Positions 53,945 to 63,787 of a DNA stretch of 64,000 nt are shown here, piece by piece. Source of the stretch: Lucinisca nassula (lineage: Eukaryota > Mollusca > Bivalvia > Lucinida > Lucinidae); NCBI GenBank assembly GCA_963580285.1, contig OY757017.1:13962538-14026537 (forward strand). The letters run 5' to 3'. The notes under the pieces are model-generated. The model was not told where the DNA came from, searched no databases, and saw only the letters and a program-made list of their open reading frames with translations. Both the position numbers and the translations under genes were made by a program. Each line of letters opens with the position of its first letter. Within the stretch, counting starts at the first letter, position 1.

Positions 53945-54460
53945 TGTAGACTTTTCACAGTCCCGTGACTTATACTTCAAAGCTGACACTTTGCAACAAT
54001 TGTTTCAAGATGTAGCTGTTGATAATATTATTTTATTCTTAAAAGATATTGGACTTTTCCATAAGATTTAACTGTTTCAGATTTTTATACATATCATACA
54101 TACTTTTTTACTTTCAGTATCCTCGTAATTCTTCATGCTATTTAACCATTAACCGCTTGACGCTTATGACCAACAAAGAGGGTTGACGCGTCGTTAAACA
54201 CGAAATCATCATCATCATGACACTTTGCAACAACCGTTTCAAGATGTAACTGTTGATAACATTATTCTATTCTTGAAAGAAATTGGGACTTTTTCATAAG
54301 ATCAAACTGTTTCAGATTTTTACACATTATCATTCTGACTTTTTACTTTTAATATCTTCATAATTCTTCATACCGTTTAACCATTTACCGTTAGACTCTT
54401 ATGACCCACAAAGAGGGTTGACGCGTCGTTAAAACACGAAATCATCATCGTCAACATAGA
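53945..54460 (+). repeat. Tandem pair of the repeat seen at 20465
   Basis: Two units (53945-54221, 54222-54460) with TTTGCAACAATTGTTTCAAG-type starts and AAAGAGGGTTGACGCGTCGT ends. Confidence 0.75.
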
Positions 54461-54584
54461 GTTTGCTGATGGCTATCTAGATATTTATAACCTTTATAAA
54501 ATGTGCTCTATCCTGTGCAGTTAGATTGTTTATTTGCTTTTCGGTGTAGCCCAAGCCGATCATTTGTGGTCATTTTGCTATATG

Positions 54585-54799
54585 CAGTAAAATTCCTATA
54601 TTAAGACCACCTTTGGGACTGTTCAAAAGTGGTCTTTAAGACCACTTTTGAACATTCCCAACATGGTTTCCCACAAGACCATTCTGGATGTAGAAAACAC
54701 AAAGAAAAAATGTAACTGATACATGTACCTTCTAAATATGCTTTCAAAAGCATATTTTGTCTGAATTTTAGGTGGTCTAAATAGCAGAATTTCACTGTA
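54585..54799. mobile_element. M5 MITE, complete
   Basis: CAGTAAAATTCCTATATTAA to GCAGAATTTCACTGT; inner hairpin TTCAAAAGTGGTCTTTAAGA with its arm. Confidence 0.82.
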
Positions 54800-55555
54800 A
54801 TTTATGCTTTGGCAAGTAGTCTTCCACACAATAAAAATCAAAACCACATACTATGGGACAGTGCTATAATTATTTCTGGCAATTTTGTTAATCGATGGTT
54901 AACCAGTTTTGTTAATCGATGGTTAACCGATCATCTTTCACTCGTCTTTATAAATCGATACTCTTGCATAAAATCCTTTGAACATAGCTGTGACTGGACC
55001 GGAAGTGGTGTTCAAGCAACAAAACCCATGTTCAAATCATGAAATCTACATGCTGTTTGAATATAGATTTTGAACTTTTGATATCACAAGATGGGCATTG
55101 CTTTGTTAACATTACGTTGAGCGGCGTGAAGTTATCGCACTGAACGTACATGCGGCAGTTTAGAATATTATGATGAGCACAGATGGTTAATGCGTAACTG
55201 GCGTCATTGTTAACAACATTCTGAACTAGCAGCCATGTTGGTTTGCCGGTCGCATTTGAAGAGTTTATATGGAGTTAATGTTGGGCTTTTGGGCGTTTTC
55301 GTCACAATTTGCCGTTGGACTCGTAAGTTATGCAAGAACAAATATCATCCATGGATGTTACCTTGCATTATCATTTTCCGGGTCCCTCGAAAGATATTTT
55401 TAACACTCGGCCGGCTGGCGGCTTCGTGTTCAAACAGCTTCTTTTTGACCCGGCAAATGTTAATACATGAAAAACCATGGGTGATCCCTATAATCGATAA
55501 TCGGTGAATCTAACCTCTAACAGGGTCCCGTCACATTGACAAATGCGTGTAATCT
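54800..55555. other. No gene recognised
   Basis: A 24-bp direct repeat (TTTTGTTAATCGATGGTTAA) at 54890-54930. Other frames have no identity. Confidence 0.4.
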
Positions 55556-55985
55556 TCACTTTATATATTGAAAAGTTGGGTTTACTGGTGGTATACATTA
55601 TTTTTTTTCTTATTTTTCCTTTAAGACATAGGTTTTGGGAACTCGTTCAGTACGAAAACACGCCTTAAAATGCATTGTAAACTTTACCAACCCCCACCCC
55701 CAACCCCGCTCAAAATATAGAGTGTGGGTAAGCGTTAGAACTCTCTAACGAGTACCCATAATCGATATTTTAGAGCAGAAATATGAAAAATAAGGTTTAC
55801 TCCTGTTTACCCCAGATTTAATATACGAAAGTGGGATTCAAGGGGATCAAAATTATATAGGCGTGTTTTCGTGATGAGAACCGCCGTTCTAACGAGCGAC
55901 CACAACCTATATTTTGAGTAGAAACAAGACGATTATCACAAACTTTCATCCGAAAATCGCCCGATGAATGCACCATGTTGCATTC
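55556..55985. mobile_element. M1/M2 fragments
   Basis: 55556-55650 M2-like; 55656-55881 M1 with eroded hairpin (TACGAAAACACGCC, ATAGGCGTGTTTTCGTGATG); 55882-55985 another piece. Confidence 0.65.
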
Positions 55986-56071
55986 CTGCAATTGCAGATT
56001 GCTATCAATAAGGATAGAGTCCCCAAATAATGTATCGGAATACGTCATCCGTTGAAATATATCCGAGGTAC

Positions 56072-56592
56072 AGTCGCACTTCGATGACTCGAACACTGAT
56101 GCCTCGTTTACCATGGATGAGTCGAACCGTTTCACGAGTCCCTAGGGAATTTCTCCGTATATGGATTGGTAAGGCATTATTTAAGGAAATTTTGTTCTTT
56201 TACATTGCACATGTACGCTGCGTGTACTCATTAGAATCGTCTCTATGAGACAATTGTATTGAACACAAACAATATACATTTATATATCAGAAGACCAAAA
56301 AGAAACGCCAACATTAATGAGTACAAACATTATACGCAACAACAAAAAAATCTCAAAATTATTTTGGTCCCATTATGCATGGTGGCATCCCTGCTAGCAT
56401 TCTACATAAATCTACAGCGGGCCGTTAGCGGCCCGTCAGCTACCCTGACGGGCCGCTAACGGCCCGCTGTAGATTTATGTAGAATGCTTTCTGGGATTGT
56501 GCTTTTTGTAACCTCGGTGGTTCGAACTACCCCTGTCTCGAACAAAGTTTCATTATTCCAAAGATGTTCGGGACATTGAAGACCAACTGTAT
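56072..56592. mobile_element. M4 MITE carrying a perfect 44-bp-arm hairpin
   Basis: ACAGTCGCACTTCGATGACT to AGACCAACTGTA ends with GAATCGTCTCTATGAGACAA centre. The extra hairpin is at 56396-56488. Confidence 0.7.
56396..56488. repeat. Perfect GC-rich hairpin, 44-bp arms
   Basis: AGCATTCTACATAAATCTAC then AGCGGGCCGTTAGCGGCCCG, loop about CTACC, then the exact complement. Only copy in the window. Confidence 0.85.
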
Positions 56593-56594
56593 TC

Positions 56595-57440
56595 ATTACG
56601 AAAACACACCTATGCAAATACATTGTAGATTTGATTAAGAAATAGATCAGCTCTAGCTGTGATTTGTTGAGTAATAAATCACAGTTTGGAGGTCAGTTGT
56701 AAAGTAGACAAATCACGAGCGCGTAGCGCGCGTGATTTGTCTACTTACAACTGACCGACAAACTATGATTTATTACTCAACAAATCACAGACAAGAGCTG
56801 TTCTATTTCGATTCTAACACGCTGAAAATCGGCAATAATGTTGTTGTTTCCTTCAAAATCTCACAACCTTTCGCCATTGTTATAAGAAATCCCGCTAAAA
56901 TTTTCGACTGTAACACATGCATTTATATCCTTTACTTACGTTTTAGATGCGAGAAAATGACGTTACACCGTCTAACGTCAAGGAAATCGACTAGTGGCGT
57001 CATAAATTGGGAATTTTAATGACGTCACTCGTCACGCTCTTCCGAGATGTGATTTGTTGCAGAATAAAACACAGTTATTTTCCATTGCCTATATAGGCGT
57101 GCTGTGTTAGAATCGCGGGTAAAGGAAAGTTTTACGTTGAAAAAATGTGATATTTTTCTTATTTCTGGTCAAAATATAGATTTTGGGTACTCGTTAGAAC
57201 CGCCTCGATTCGTTAGAACCGCCTCATCGAGTACCCACAATCAATATTTTGGAGCAGAAATAAGAAAAATATCACAATTTTTCAAAGTAAAACTTTCTCA
57301 TCGAGGCGGTTCTAACGAGTACCCACAATGTATATTTTGGAGCAGAAATAAGAAAAATAAAGGATTACCCCTGCAAACCCCAGTTTTACTATTTAAAAGT
57401 GGGTTTAAGGGGGTTAAAATGATATAGGCATGTTTTCGTG
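56595..57440. mobile_element. M1 MITE split by M8, ending near exon 57471
   Basis: M1 left end CATTACGAAAACACACCTAT (56594-56630); M8 at 56637-57113; M1 resumes (GATATTTTTCTTATTTCTGG) with shuffled hairpin arms and ends ATAGGCATGTTTTCGTG at about 57440. Confidence 0.75.
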
Positions 57441-57470
57441 TTGTTTTCCCTAAATTTGTCTATATTTTAG

Positions 57471-57612
57471 GTATGCACATCACCAGATGCTATTGTTGGG
57501 AGATATAACTTATTCATAGAGACTATACATACCAATGAACATGGTGATCAGGAGAAATGCAGATACTCTCAGCCGGATGATATCTACCTTCTGTTTAATC
57601 CTTGGTGCAAAG
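57471..57612 (+). CDS. Transglutaminase exon, end of N domain into core
   Basis: Acceptor TATTTTAG, donor GTAAGA at 57613. It is 142 bp, phase 0 in and phase 1 out, about 47 residues. It opens VCTSPDAIVGRYNLFIET, the conserved 'SP..A.VG.Y.L..E' strand of the family, and ends DDIYLLFNPWCK, the near-invariant 'LLFNPWC' that marks entry to the catalytic core. A Cys-rich loop (GDQEKCRYSQ) lies between. An M1 MITE ends about 30 bp upstream, so the branch point must sit inside or at the edge of the transposon. Confidence 0.95.
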
Positions 57613-57975
57613 GTAAGACTAGAGTCATATAAATGTAACGAAAGCTTCGATTGGTTCAATTCGAAAACGTTCATGGATGATCAACATATAATTTAAAACC
57701 ATTGTTTGATTGGCCAATAATTGTGTATTTCCAAGCTTGCTAATATTTTTGACGCCAAAATAACTGGCGATGTTTATTTGGGCTTATATATTTTTACTCC
57801 ATCGATTTCCGTTGCTTTCGTATGGCTGAGAAGGTATCCTGTATCGAAATTATTTTTATGTGACAATAACTCGAGCGAGTTCGACTTTCAGAACCCTGGG
57901 CTCAAGGTCAAAAAATGCCATCGCTCCAGCGCATACACTTATTCATGGATCTTAAATATTACTTCACACAAATCA

Positions 57976-58255
57976 TCACGAAAACACGTCTTTATAATTT
58001 TGACCCCCTTGAACCCGACTTTTATACAGTAAAACTGGGATTAAAAGGGGTATACCTTATTTTGCTTATTTCTGCTCTAAAATATAGATTGCGGGTACTC
58101 GTTAGAACCGCCTCGATGAGGCGGTTCTAAAGAGTACCCAAAATCTATATTTTAAGCTGAAATAAGAAAAATATCACAATATGTCATCATAAAATTTTAG
58201 ATTTTTCGGCGGTAAAGTTTACAATGTATTTGTATAGGCGTGTTTTCGTAATGGT
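57976..58255. mobile_element. M1 MITE, complete
   Basis: CATCACGAAAACACGTCTTT to ATAGGCGTGTTTTCGTAATG; hairpin TTAGAACCGCCTCGATGAGG. Confidence 0.85.
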
Positions 58256-58644
58256 TGTGTATGATAATATCTATTCCAGTTAAGTTCAAACATTAATTTT
58301 TTACATTCTTGTAGTTTTTACAGAAAACTCCTATATTCAACTACTCAGACGCAATGTCGTTCATACCCCCAGTGAATTCATTGACCCGCGCGATCCCACA
58401 TAGTCATTAAGTGAAGTAAATTAACCCCTGGTTTTCTTCAGAAGGATTGAACGATTGCCACGTTATGGCGACAACGACGCTGTTCCGCTGTCAAAAACTG
58501 TGAACAGTTGCTATCTTGTTTTAATTTCTGCGTCTCAAACCAGATTTGTTTTCCGTTACATAATGGATGGAGAATAATGTAAGGTAATTTACTTAACATT
58601 CATTGAACCGATCTTGTTTATACGTCAATAAACGTCAAATAATA

Positions 58645-58856
58645 CAGTGAATTTCCGCTATTAAGACCACCTAAAATTAAGACTAATTCTGCTTTAAAAA
58701 AGCTTATTTAGAAGAATGCAGTTATTCTTTCTTTGTGTTTTCTGCACACAATGTCCTCTGGTCAGGAACCACCTTTGGGACAGTTCAAAAGTGGTCTAAA
58801 AGACCACTTTTGAACAGTCACAAAGGTGGTCTTAATATGGGAATTTTACTGTATCT
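58645..58856. mobile_element. M5 MITE, complete, ending 46 bp before exon 58902
   Basis: ACAGTGAATTTCCGCTATTA to ATGGGAATTTTACTGT; inner hairpin TTCAAAAGTGGTCTAAAAGA. Confidence 0.82.
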
Positions 58857-58901
58857 TTATGTCTTAAAGGAATTATATTTAAAAAGTGTATTTCTTTTCA
58901 G

Positions 58902-59020
58902 AGGACCAAGTATATATGGAAGAGGAAACCCACAGAAGAGAATATGTACTCACCGAAACTGGGAGAATCTGGCTAGGCACGGTTGGGAAATTCTGTGTTC
59001 GGCCCTGGAACTTCGGCCAG
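58902..59020 (+). CDS. Transglutaminase exon, start of catalytic core
   Basis: Acceptor TTCTTTTCAG, donor GTGTGT at 59021. It is 119 bp, phase 1 in and phase 0 out, 40 residues. It reads EDQVYMEEETHRREYVLTET then GRIWLGTVGKFC and ends VRPWNFGQ. This matches the family pattern 'D.VY...E..R.EYV....G.I..G.......RPWNFGQF'. The exon break directly after NFGQ is shared with vertebrate transglutaminase genes. The next exon should begin the 'F..GILD' helix that leads to the catalytic Cys; none is seen before position 64000. A complete M5 MITE ends 46 bp upstream. Confidence 0.95.
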
Positions 59021-59084
59021 GTGTGTAGAGCTTTCCTATTGTATCTTTTTTACGTAAAAGAACTTGCATCATATCAACAAGTCA

Positions 59085-59482
59085 GTGTCATCACCATCCG
59101 TGTTAACCGAACTTTATATGGCGAAAACTGGCATCAACAAAGGTATACATTACATTATTTTTCTTATTTTTTGCTCCAAGGCCAAGGTTGCCATACTTAT
59201 TAGTGCCACACAGGCGGTTCTAACGAGTGCAAACAATCTATCGTTGGAGTATAAATAAGAAAATATATCACCGATCTTTATCAGAAAAATAACTTTCAAT
59301 TGATACAAAAGAATGCACTTTTTCACATGGACTTGTTTTATAAAAATGTGTAAATTACCCTTAAGATGCCATGAAAATACATATGAAAATGACGTACTTA
59401 TTTTGGATACAGGCAACAGTGTGGACCCTGCTCATACTGCTGGTGGAGGAGCAGTCTAATCTGGGTCAATACTGTTTGCAGA
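59085..59482. mobile_element. M2 fragment and M6-like hairpin
   Basis: 59085-59345 M2-like (GTATAAATAAGAAAATATAT, CACATGGACTTG). 59408-59482 hairpin GGCAACAGTGTGGACCCTGC. Confidence 0.6.
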
Positions 59483-59605
59483 AATGACTTTTAAAGTAAC
59501 CAACAGACAAAAAAGCAACTGAATTTTATTGTAATTGACATCTTAAGGTTATCACCGGCATGAAGCAGTTATTTTGAATTGGCCCACATCATTAGGAAAC
59601 TATTG

Positions 59606-60031
59606 ATACCGAGGCCCCGGTTTTTGGATTTACATCTATCTTTCAGATGGGTTTGGTTCCTGCAAAACTTATGATTTTGATTGAGATTGTAATTTTTCTT
59701 TTCTTGGATGGTGATGTTCCTCATGCGTCGTCCTATGGCGTTTATATTTTGCAATTAATTCGATTTGCCAGAGTGTCTAGTCATGTTACTGACCTCAACA
59801 CTCTTAACAAATTGTTAACTGCTAAACTTCTTAATCAGGGTTATCGGTATCATAAACTACGCAAAGCCTTTTCAAAACTTTATAGACGTCGTTCCGATTT
59901 AATTTCTAAATTCAATGTTGGACTTAAATCTCTTCCGCAACAAGGTCTATCGTAACGTAACCCGGATTTAATGGTGACTTAGTATATAAATTCAGAAAAA
60001 TATATACTTGCAATGACTTCAGCATTCACTT
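59606..60031 (+). pseudogene. Penelope-like RT, C-terminal part, copy 1
   Basis: From GATACCGAGGCCCCGGTTTT. Encodes a shortened FLDGDVPHASSYGVYILQLI, LLNQGYRYHKLRKAFSKLYR and ISKFNVGLKSLPQQGLS, then a stop. It covers the region after the YLDD motif only, and is followed directly by copy 2. A partial copy in tandem with a longer one is usual for Penelope-like elements. Confidence 0.7.
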
Positions 60032-60982
60032 CTAAAGAGCATAAGAATTATACACTTTGGTCATGTCAGAAAGTGTGTGATGCCCTAACCTTTCTACTTG
60101 ACAATATTTATATTAGATTCGGTACTAAGTTATTTAGACAAATTTTGGGTATTCCGATGGGTACTAATTGCGCACCTCTTGTGGCTGATCTGTTCTTGTA
60201 TTGTTATGAAAGAGACTTCATTTTGTCGCTTTCCATTGATAGCCAATCTGAAATTATTGAAGCTTTTAGCTCCACTTCTAGATATTTAGATGATTTATTA
60301 AATATTGATAATACCTATTTTGATGGATTGATCAGTCAGTTTACCCCCCAGAACTTCAATTAAATAAAGCAAATTCTTCTGATACCGAGGCCCCGTTTTT
60401 GGATTTACATCTATCTATTGTAGATGGATTTGTTTCGTGCAAAATTTATGATAAACGCGATGACTTTGATTTTGAGATTGTAAATTTTCCGTTTTTGGAT
60501 GGTGATGTTCCTCGTGCGCCATCCTATGGCGTTTATATTTCGCAATTAATTCGATTTGCTAGAGTATGTAGTCGTGTAACTGACTTCAACACTCGTAATA
60601 AATTATTAACGGCTAAACTCGTAATAAATTATTAACGGCTAAACTCCTTAATCAGGGTTATCGGTACCATAAACTACGCAAAGCTTTTTCAAAATTTTAT
60701 AGACGCCATTCTGATTTAATTTCAAAATTCAATATTGGACTTAAATCTCTTCTGCAACAAGGTCTATCAGAACCCGAATTTTATGGTGACTTAGTATATA
60801 AATTCAGAAAAATATATAACCGCAATGACTTCAGCGCCCAATTTCGTAAAATCATTCTTCGATATAAAAAGATTGGGTACAACATGGATGTTCTTCGACA
60901 GACTGCATGCATGGTAGTTAACCCAATCACTGTTGGCAACTTTGCTTCCCTCTTTAATTGCACGCCGGTGGGTCAGGCCTAA
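60032..60982 (+). pseudogene. Penelope-like reverse transcriptase, copy 2, broken
   Basis: RT motifs in order: LFRQILGIPMGTNCAPLVAD near 60130, catalytic RYLDDLLNI near 60280-60306, FLDLHLSIVDGFVSCKIYDK near 60400, YGVYISQLIRFARV near 60528. Then KLRKAFSKFYRR, EPEFYGDLVYKFRKIY and RYKKIGYNMDVLRQTACMVV, ending at a stop at 60980. A frameshift lies near 60363. A 26-bp tandem duplication (60592-60617 and 60618-60643) shifts the frame again. The N-terminal third of RT and any GIY-YIG endonuclease are absent. The class call rests on RT motifs, the tandem layout and the hammerhead array just downstream. Confidence 0.75.
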
Positions 60983-61140
60983 GATTCTATGACGGCTCCA
61001 ACGTAAAGACTCATATTCTAGACATGTTTTTAATTATTTGGACCCCATTTTGATTTATATCAGTCTTTGAATCGACTGCCTATTCGAAATTCGCAAAATT
61101 GCAGTATGTTTCCTCTGGCTTTCTTTGCCGGATCATTACA

Positions 61141-61186
61141 GGGTCACTGATGAGGCTTTATTAGCCGAAACTACGTAGTATGACCC
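61141..61186 (+). ncRNA. Hammerhead ribozyme motif 1
   Basis: GGGTCA (stem I), CTGATGA, GGC-tttatta-GCC (stem II), GAAA, ACTACGTAGT (stem III with a 4-nt loop, self-complementary), A as cleavage residue, TGACCC closing stem I with six Watson-Crick pairs. All conserved core residues are present. Predicted cut after 61180. A very short stem III is typical of hammerheads in Penelope-like elements and may act as a dimer. Confidence 0.85.
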
Positions 61187-61521
61187 ATCTTCTTTCTTAT
61201 GAATATTTCCATTGCTCTTAAAGGGACTCATTTTTTATTTTTATTTGCCTTCACTGCAGCTGGTGTTGTGCCGTGTGGCGGCCGTAAAACGTCTCCCGTA
61301 CATCAACCATAGTGCAGTTTATATTTTACTTTTGGTCCTTTGAGATCAGCGTGAATATTCGGAGAAATCGGAAATAATTATTGGTTTAGACTCATATTCT
61401 AGACATGTTTTTAATTATTTGGACCCCATTTTGATTTATATCAGTCTTTGAATCGACTGCCTATTCGAAATTCGCAAAATTGCAGTATGTTTCCTCTGGC
61501 TTTCTTTGCCGGATCATTACA

Positions 61522-61567
61522 GGGTCACCGATGAGGCTTTATTAGCCGAAACTACGTAGTATGACCC
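61522..61567 (+). ncRNA. Hammerhead motif 2, core mutated
   Basis: Same as motif 1 except the core reads CCGATGA: the conserved U is C. Stems I, II and III are intact. Expected to be inactive or very slow. Confidence 0.75.
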
Positions 61568-61903
61568 ATCTTCTTTCTTATGAATGTTTCCATTGCTCTT
61601 AAAGGGACTCATTTTTTATTTTTATTTGCCTTCACTGCAGCTGGTGTTGTGCCGTGTGGTGGCCGTAAAACGTCTCCCCGTACATCAACCATAGTGCAGT
61701 TTATATTTTACTTTTGGTCCTTTGAGATCAGCGTGAATATTCGGAGAAATCGGAAATAATTATTGGTTTAGACTCATATTCTAGACATGTTTTTAATTAT
61801 TTGGACCCCATTTTGATTTATATCAGTCTTTGAATCGACTGCCTATTCGAAATTCGCAAAATTGCAGTATGTTTCCTCTGGCTTTCTTTGCCGGATCATT
61901 ACA

Positions 61904-61949
61904 GGGTCACTGATGAGGCTTTATTAGCCGAAACTACGTAGTATGACCC
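61904..61949 (+). ncRNA. Hammerhead ribozyme motif 3
   Basis: Identical to motif 1, consensus CTGATGA core, all stems intact; predicted cut after 61943. Confidence 0.85.
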
Positions 61950-62040
61950 ATCTTCTTTCTTATGAATGTTTCCATTGCTCTTAAAGGGACTCATTTTTTA
62001 TTTTTATTATTGAGAATTAGAAAGATCTAATTAAAGGTAA

Positions 62041-63382
62041 TGTTGGTTGGTGCCTGATGCTCTGTCTCTGGTCGGGCCTATCGGAGTCTAACTGTTGGTT
62101 TTCTTTTGCTCCAGCATTTCAGTGGTTTCTTGCTGTCGAGTCCTCACCGTTGTCTCACCTCTGTGGTTCTTTGATTTTTGTGTTCACGGAGATGTTGCAC
62201 TGATGAGTTAGGAGGCCTTCATGCGGACTGAACAAATGATTTGTCTAAATCGCGACGGAAGTAAGGGCGAGGATTGTGGCCACGTAAAATCGATTTAAGC
62301 CCCCCAGTGGAAATTATTCCACTGACCGTTCCAAGGCGGTTCTTCTGTGGCGGTTTATTTATGGTGTTGTTTGTTACTTACTGTGTGTATCACTTGTGTC
62401 TTTTTATTTTGGATGGCCATATGGCCATTTTGTGGGAAAGTAACTGTCCTTATGACCTTCCTTTGTTTAGGTTTCCATTATGGTCTGGTCGCTAAATGTC
62501 TGTGTTTCTTTCCCTTTGGTGTCTTTGATGGGTGGAGTAAATTAATTGTATCGATTCCTTATCTTTGTTTTACTTCTACTTTTCAGCACCCTAGTTCGTA
62601 AAATCATTCTTTGATTCAAAAAGATTGGGTACAACATAAATGCTAAACGACCCACTGCATGCATGGTAGTTAACCCAATCAGGGTTGACAACTTTGCTTC
62701 CCTCTTTATTTGTACGCCGGTGGGTCAGGCCTCAGATTCTATGACGGTTCCAACGTAAAGGCTTACTGGGAATTAGAATAGTATTTAATTTTATGTTGGT
62801 TGGCGCCTGATGCCCCGTCAATGGCTGGGCTTATCGGAGTCTAACTGTTGTTTTTCTTTTGCTCCAGAGTGGTTTCTTGCTGTCGAGTTTTCATCGTTGT
62901 TTCATCTCTGTGGTTGTTTGAGTTTTGTGTTCTCGGAGATGTTGCACTGATGAGTTAGAAGGCCTTTTATGCAGACTGAACAAATTGTTTGTCTAAATCG
63001 CGGTGGAAGTAAGGGCGAGGATTGTGGCCGCGTAAAATCGAATTAAGCCCCCCCCCCCTCCCCCAGTGGATTTCGTTTCACTAGCCATTCCAAGGCGGTT
63101 CTTCTGTTGCGGTTTATTATGGTTTGTCTTTGTGTATGTGCATCGCTTATACATTTTTGTTTCGGATAGCCAATTGACCATTTTGTGGGACAGTAATTGT
63201 CCCTTTGGCTGTCTGCTATTGATGTTTCCATTAGGGTGTATTTATTTCATGTTTGTGTTTCTTTCCCTTTGGTGTCTCTGATGGGAGCTGTGGGTAAATT
63301 GCTTCGATTCCTGATCATTGCCTTCACTTCTCTTTTATCTTTGGGATTGCGATCAGGAATTTAAGCCCATGATACTTTGTAA
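62041..63382 (+). repeat. 753-bp tandem units of the Penelope-like element's non-coding part
   Basis: Units start at 62041 and 62794 (TGTTGGTTGGTGCCTGATGC / TGTTGGTTGGCGCCTGATGC). Each has GAGGCCTT, AAGGGCGAGGATTGTGGCC, CCAAGGCGGTTCTTCTG and TTTCTTTCCCTTTGGTGTC. Unit 1 also holds a second copy of the RT 3' end (62597-62763: AAAAGATTGGGTACAACAT, ATGCATGGTAGTTAACCCAA, CCGGTGGGTCAGGCCT), matching 60843-61008. Confidence 0.8.
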
Positions 63383-63395
63383 ATAAAGGCACTGA

Positions 63396-63708
63396 TTTGT
63401 TTGTTTGTTTGATTTGAGGTTTAACGTCCCCGTCAACACTGTAAATGTCATTATTGGGACGTTGCTTCCAATTTTGTGGGACTTTTACCCGACATTGAGA
63501 TGAAATGACATCTCAAGCCCTGCCGTCCAATGAAACCAATAGGGTTTATAAGAATGGACAGTCCGACACTCGCACCGCTTTGCCTTGGCAGGCTTAGATC
63601 CTCTAAGCAATTAACCAGTATTCGTGAGCGGGTCGGTTTCAGCTCTGCGTGGAAGCATCATGCAGCCCATCTATTTCTTCAAGCCACGATGGGCGGTGGC
63701 CGAAATAT
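63396..63708 (-). mobile_element. SINE-A copy
   Basis: Near full length; flanked by AGGCACTGA at 63387-63395 and 63709-63717. Confidence 0.88.
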
Positions 63709-63787
63709 AGGCACTGAAGCATACTACAAGGCTTATCATCTATCCTCTGCTAGTTCTCTGAAACAGATAATTTTTTAAATATCATTT

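Larger units (their letters stand above)
17666..59020 (+). other. Transglutaminase gene, partial span (five exons, introns included)
   Basis: Five exons on the plus strand join in one reading frame. Intron phases are 1, 1, 0 and 1, and each boundary has an AG acceptor after a pyrimidine stretch and a GT donor. The joined product of about 240 residues follows the order of a transglutaminase N-terminal domain and the start of its core. Family members crosslink proteins through glutamine-lysine isopeptide bonds with a Cys-His-Asp triad and depend on calcium. The triad exons are not in the window, so activity cannot be judged. The paralogue (TGM1-like, annulin-like or factor XIII-A-like) cannot be decided. 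Introns of 17.1, 14.5, 7.7 and 1.3 kb are almost entirely transposable elements. Confidence 0.88.
61007..62010 (+). repeat. 381-bp tandem array (2.6 units) downstream of RT
   Basis: Units at 61007, 61388 and 61770, nearly identical, each starting AGACTCATATTCTAGACATG. They share CTGCAGCTGGTGTTGTGCCG and GGCCGTAAAACGTCTCCC. Each contains a hammerhead motif. The third unit is cut at about 62010. Confidence 0.92.

Noticed and set aside
62150..62240. Further hammerhead candidate (CACTGATGAG at 62200 and 62948)
   Set aside because: No GAAA and no stem II follow at the needed distance, and no closing stem I.
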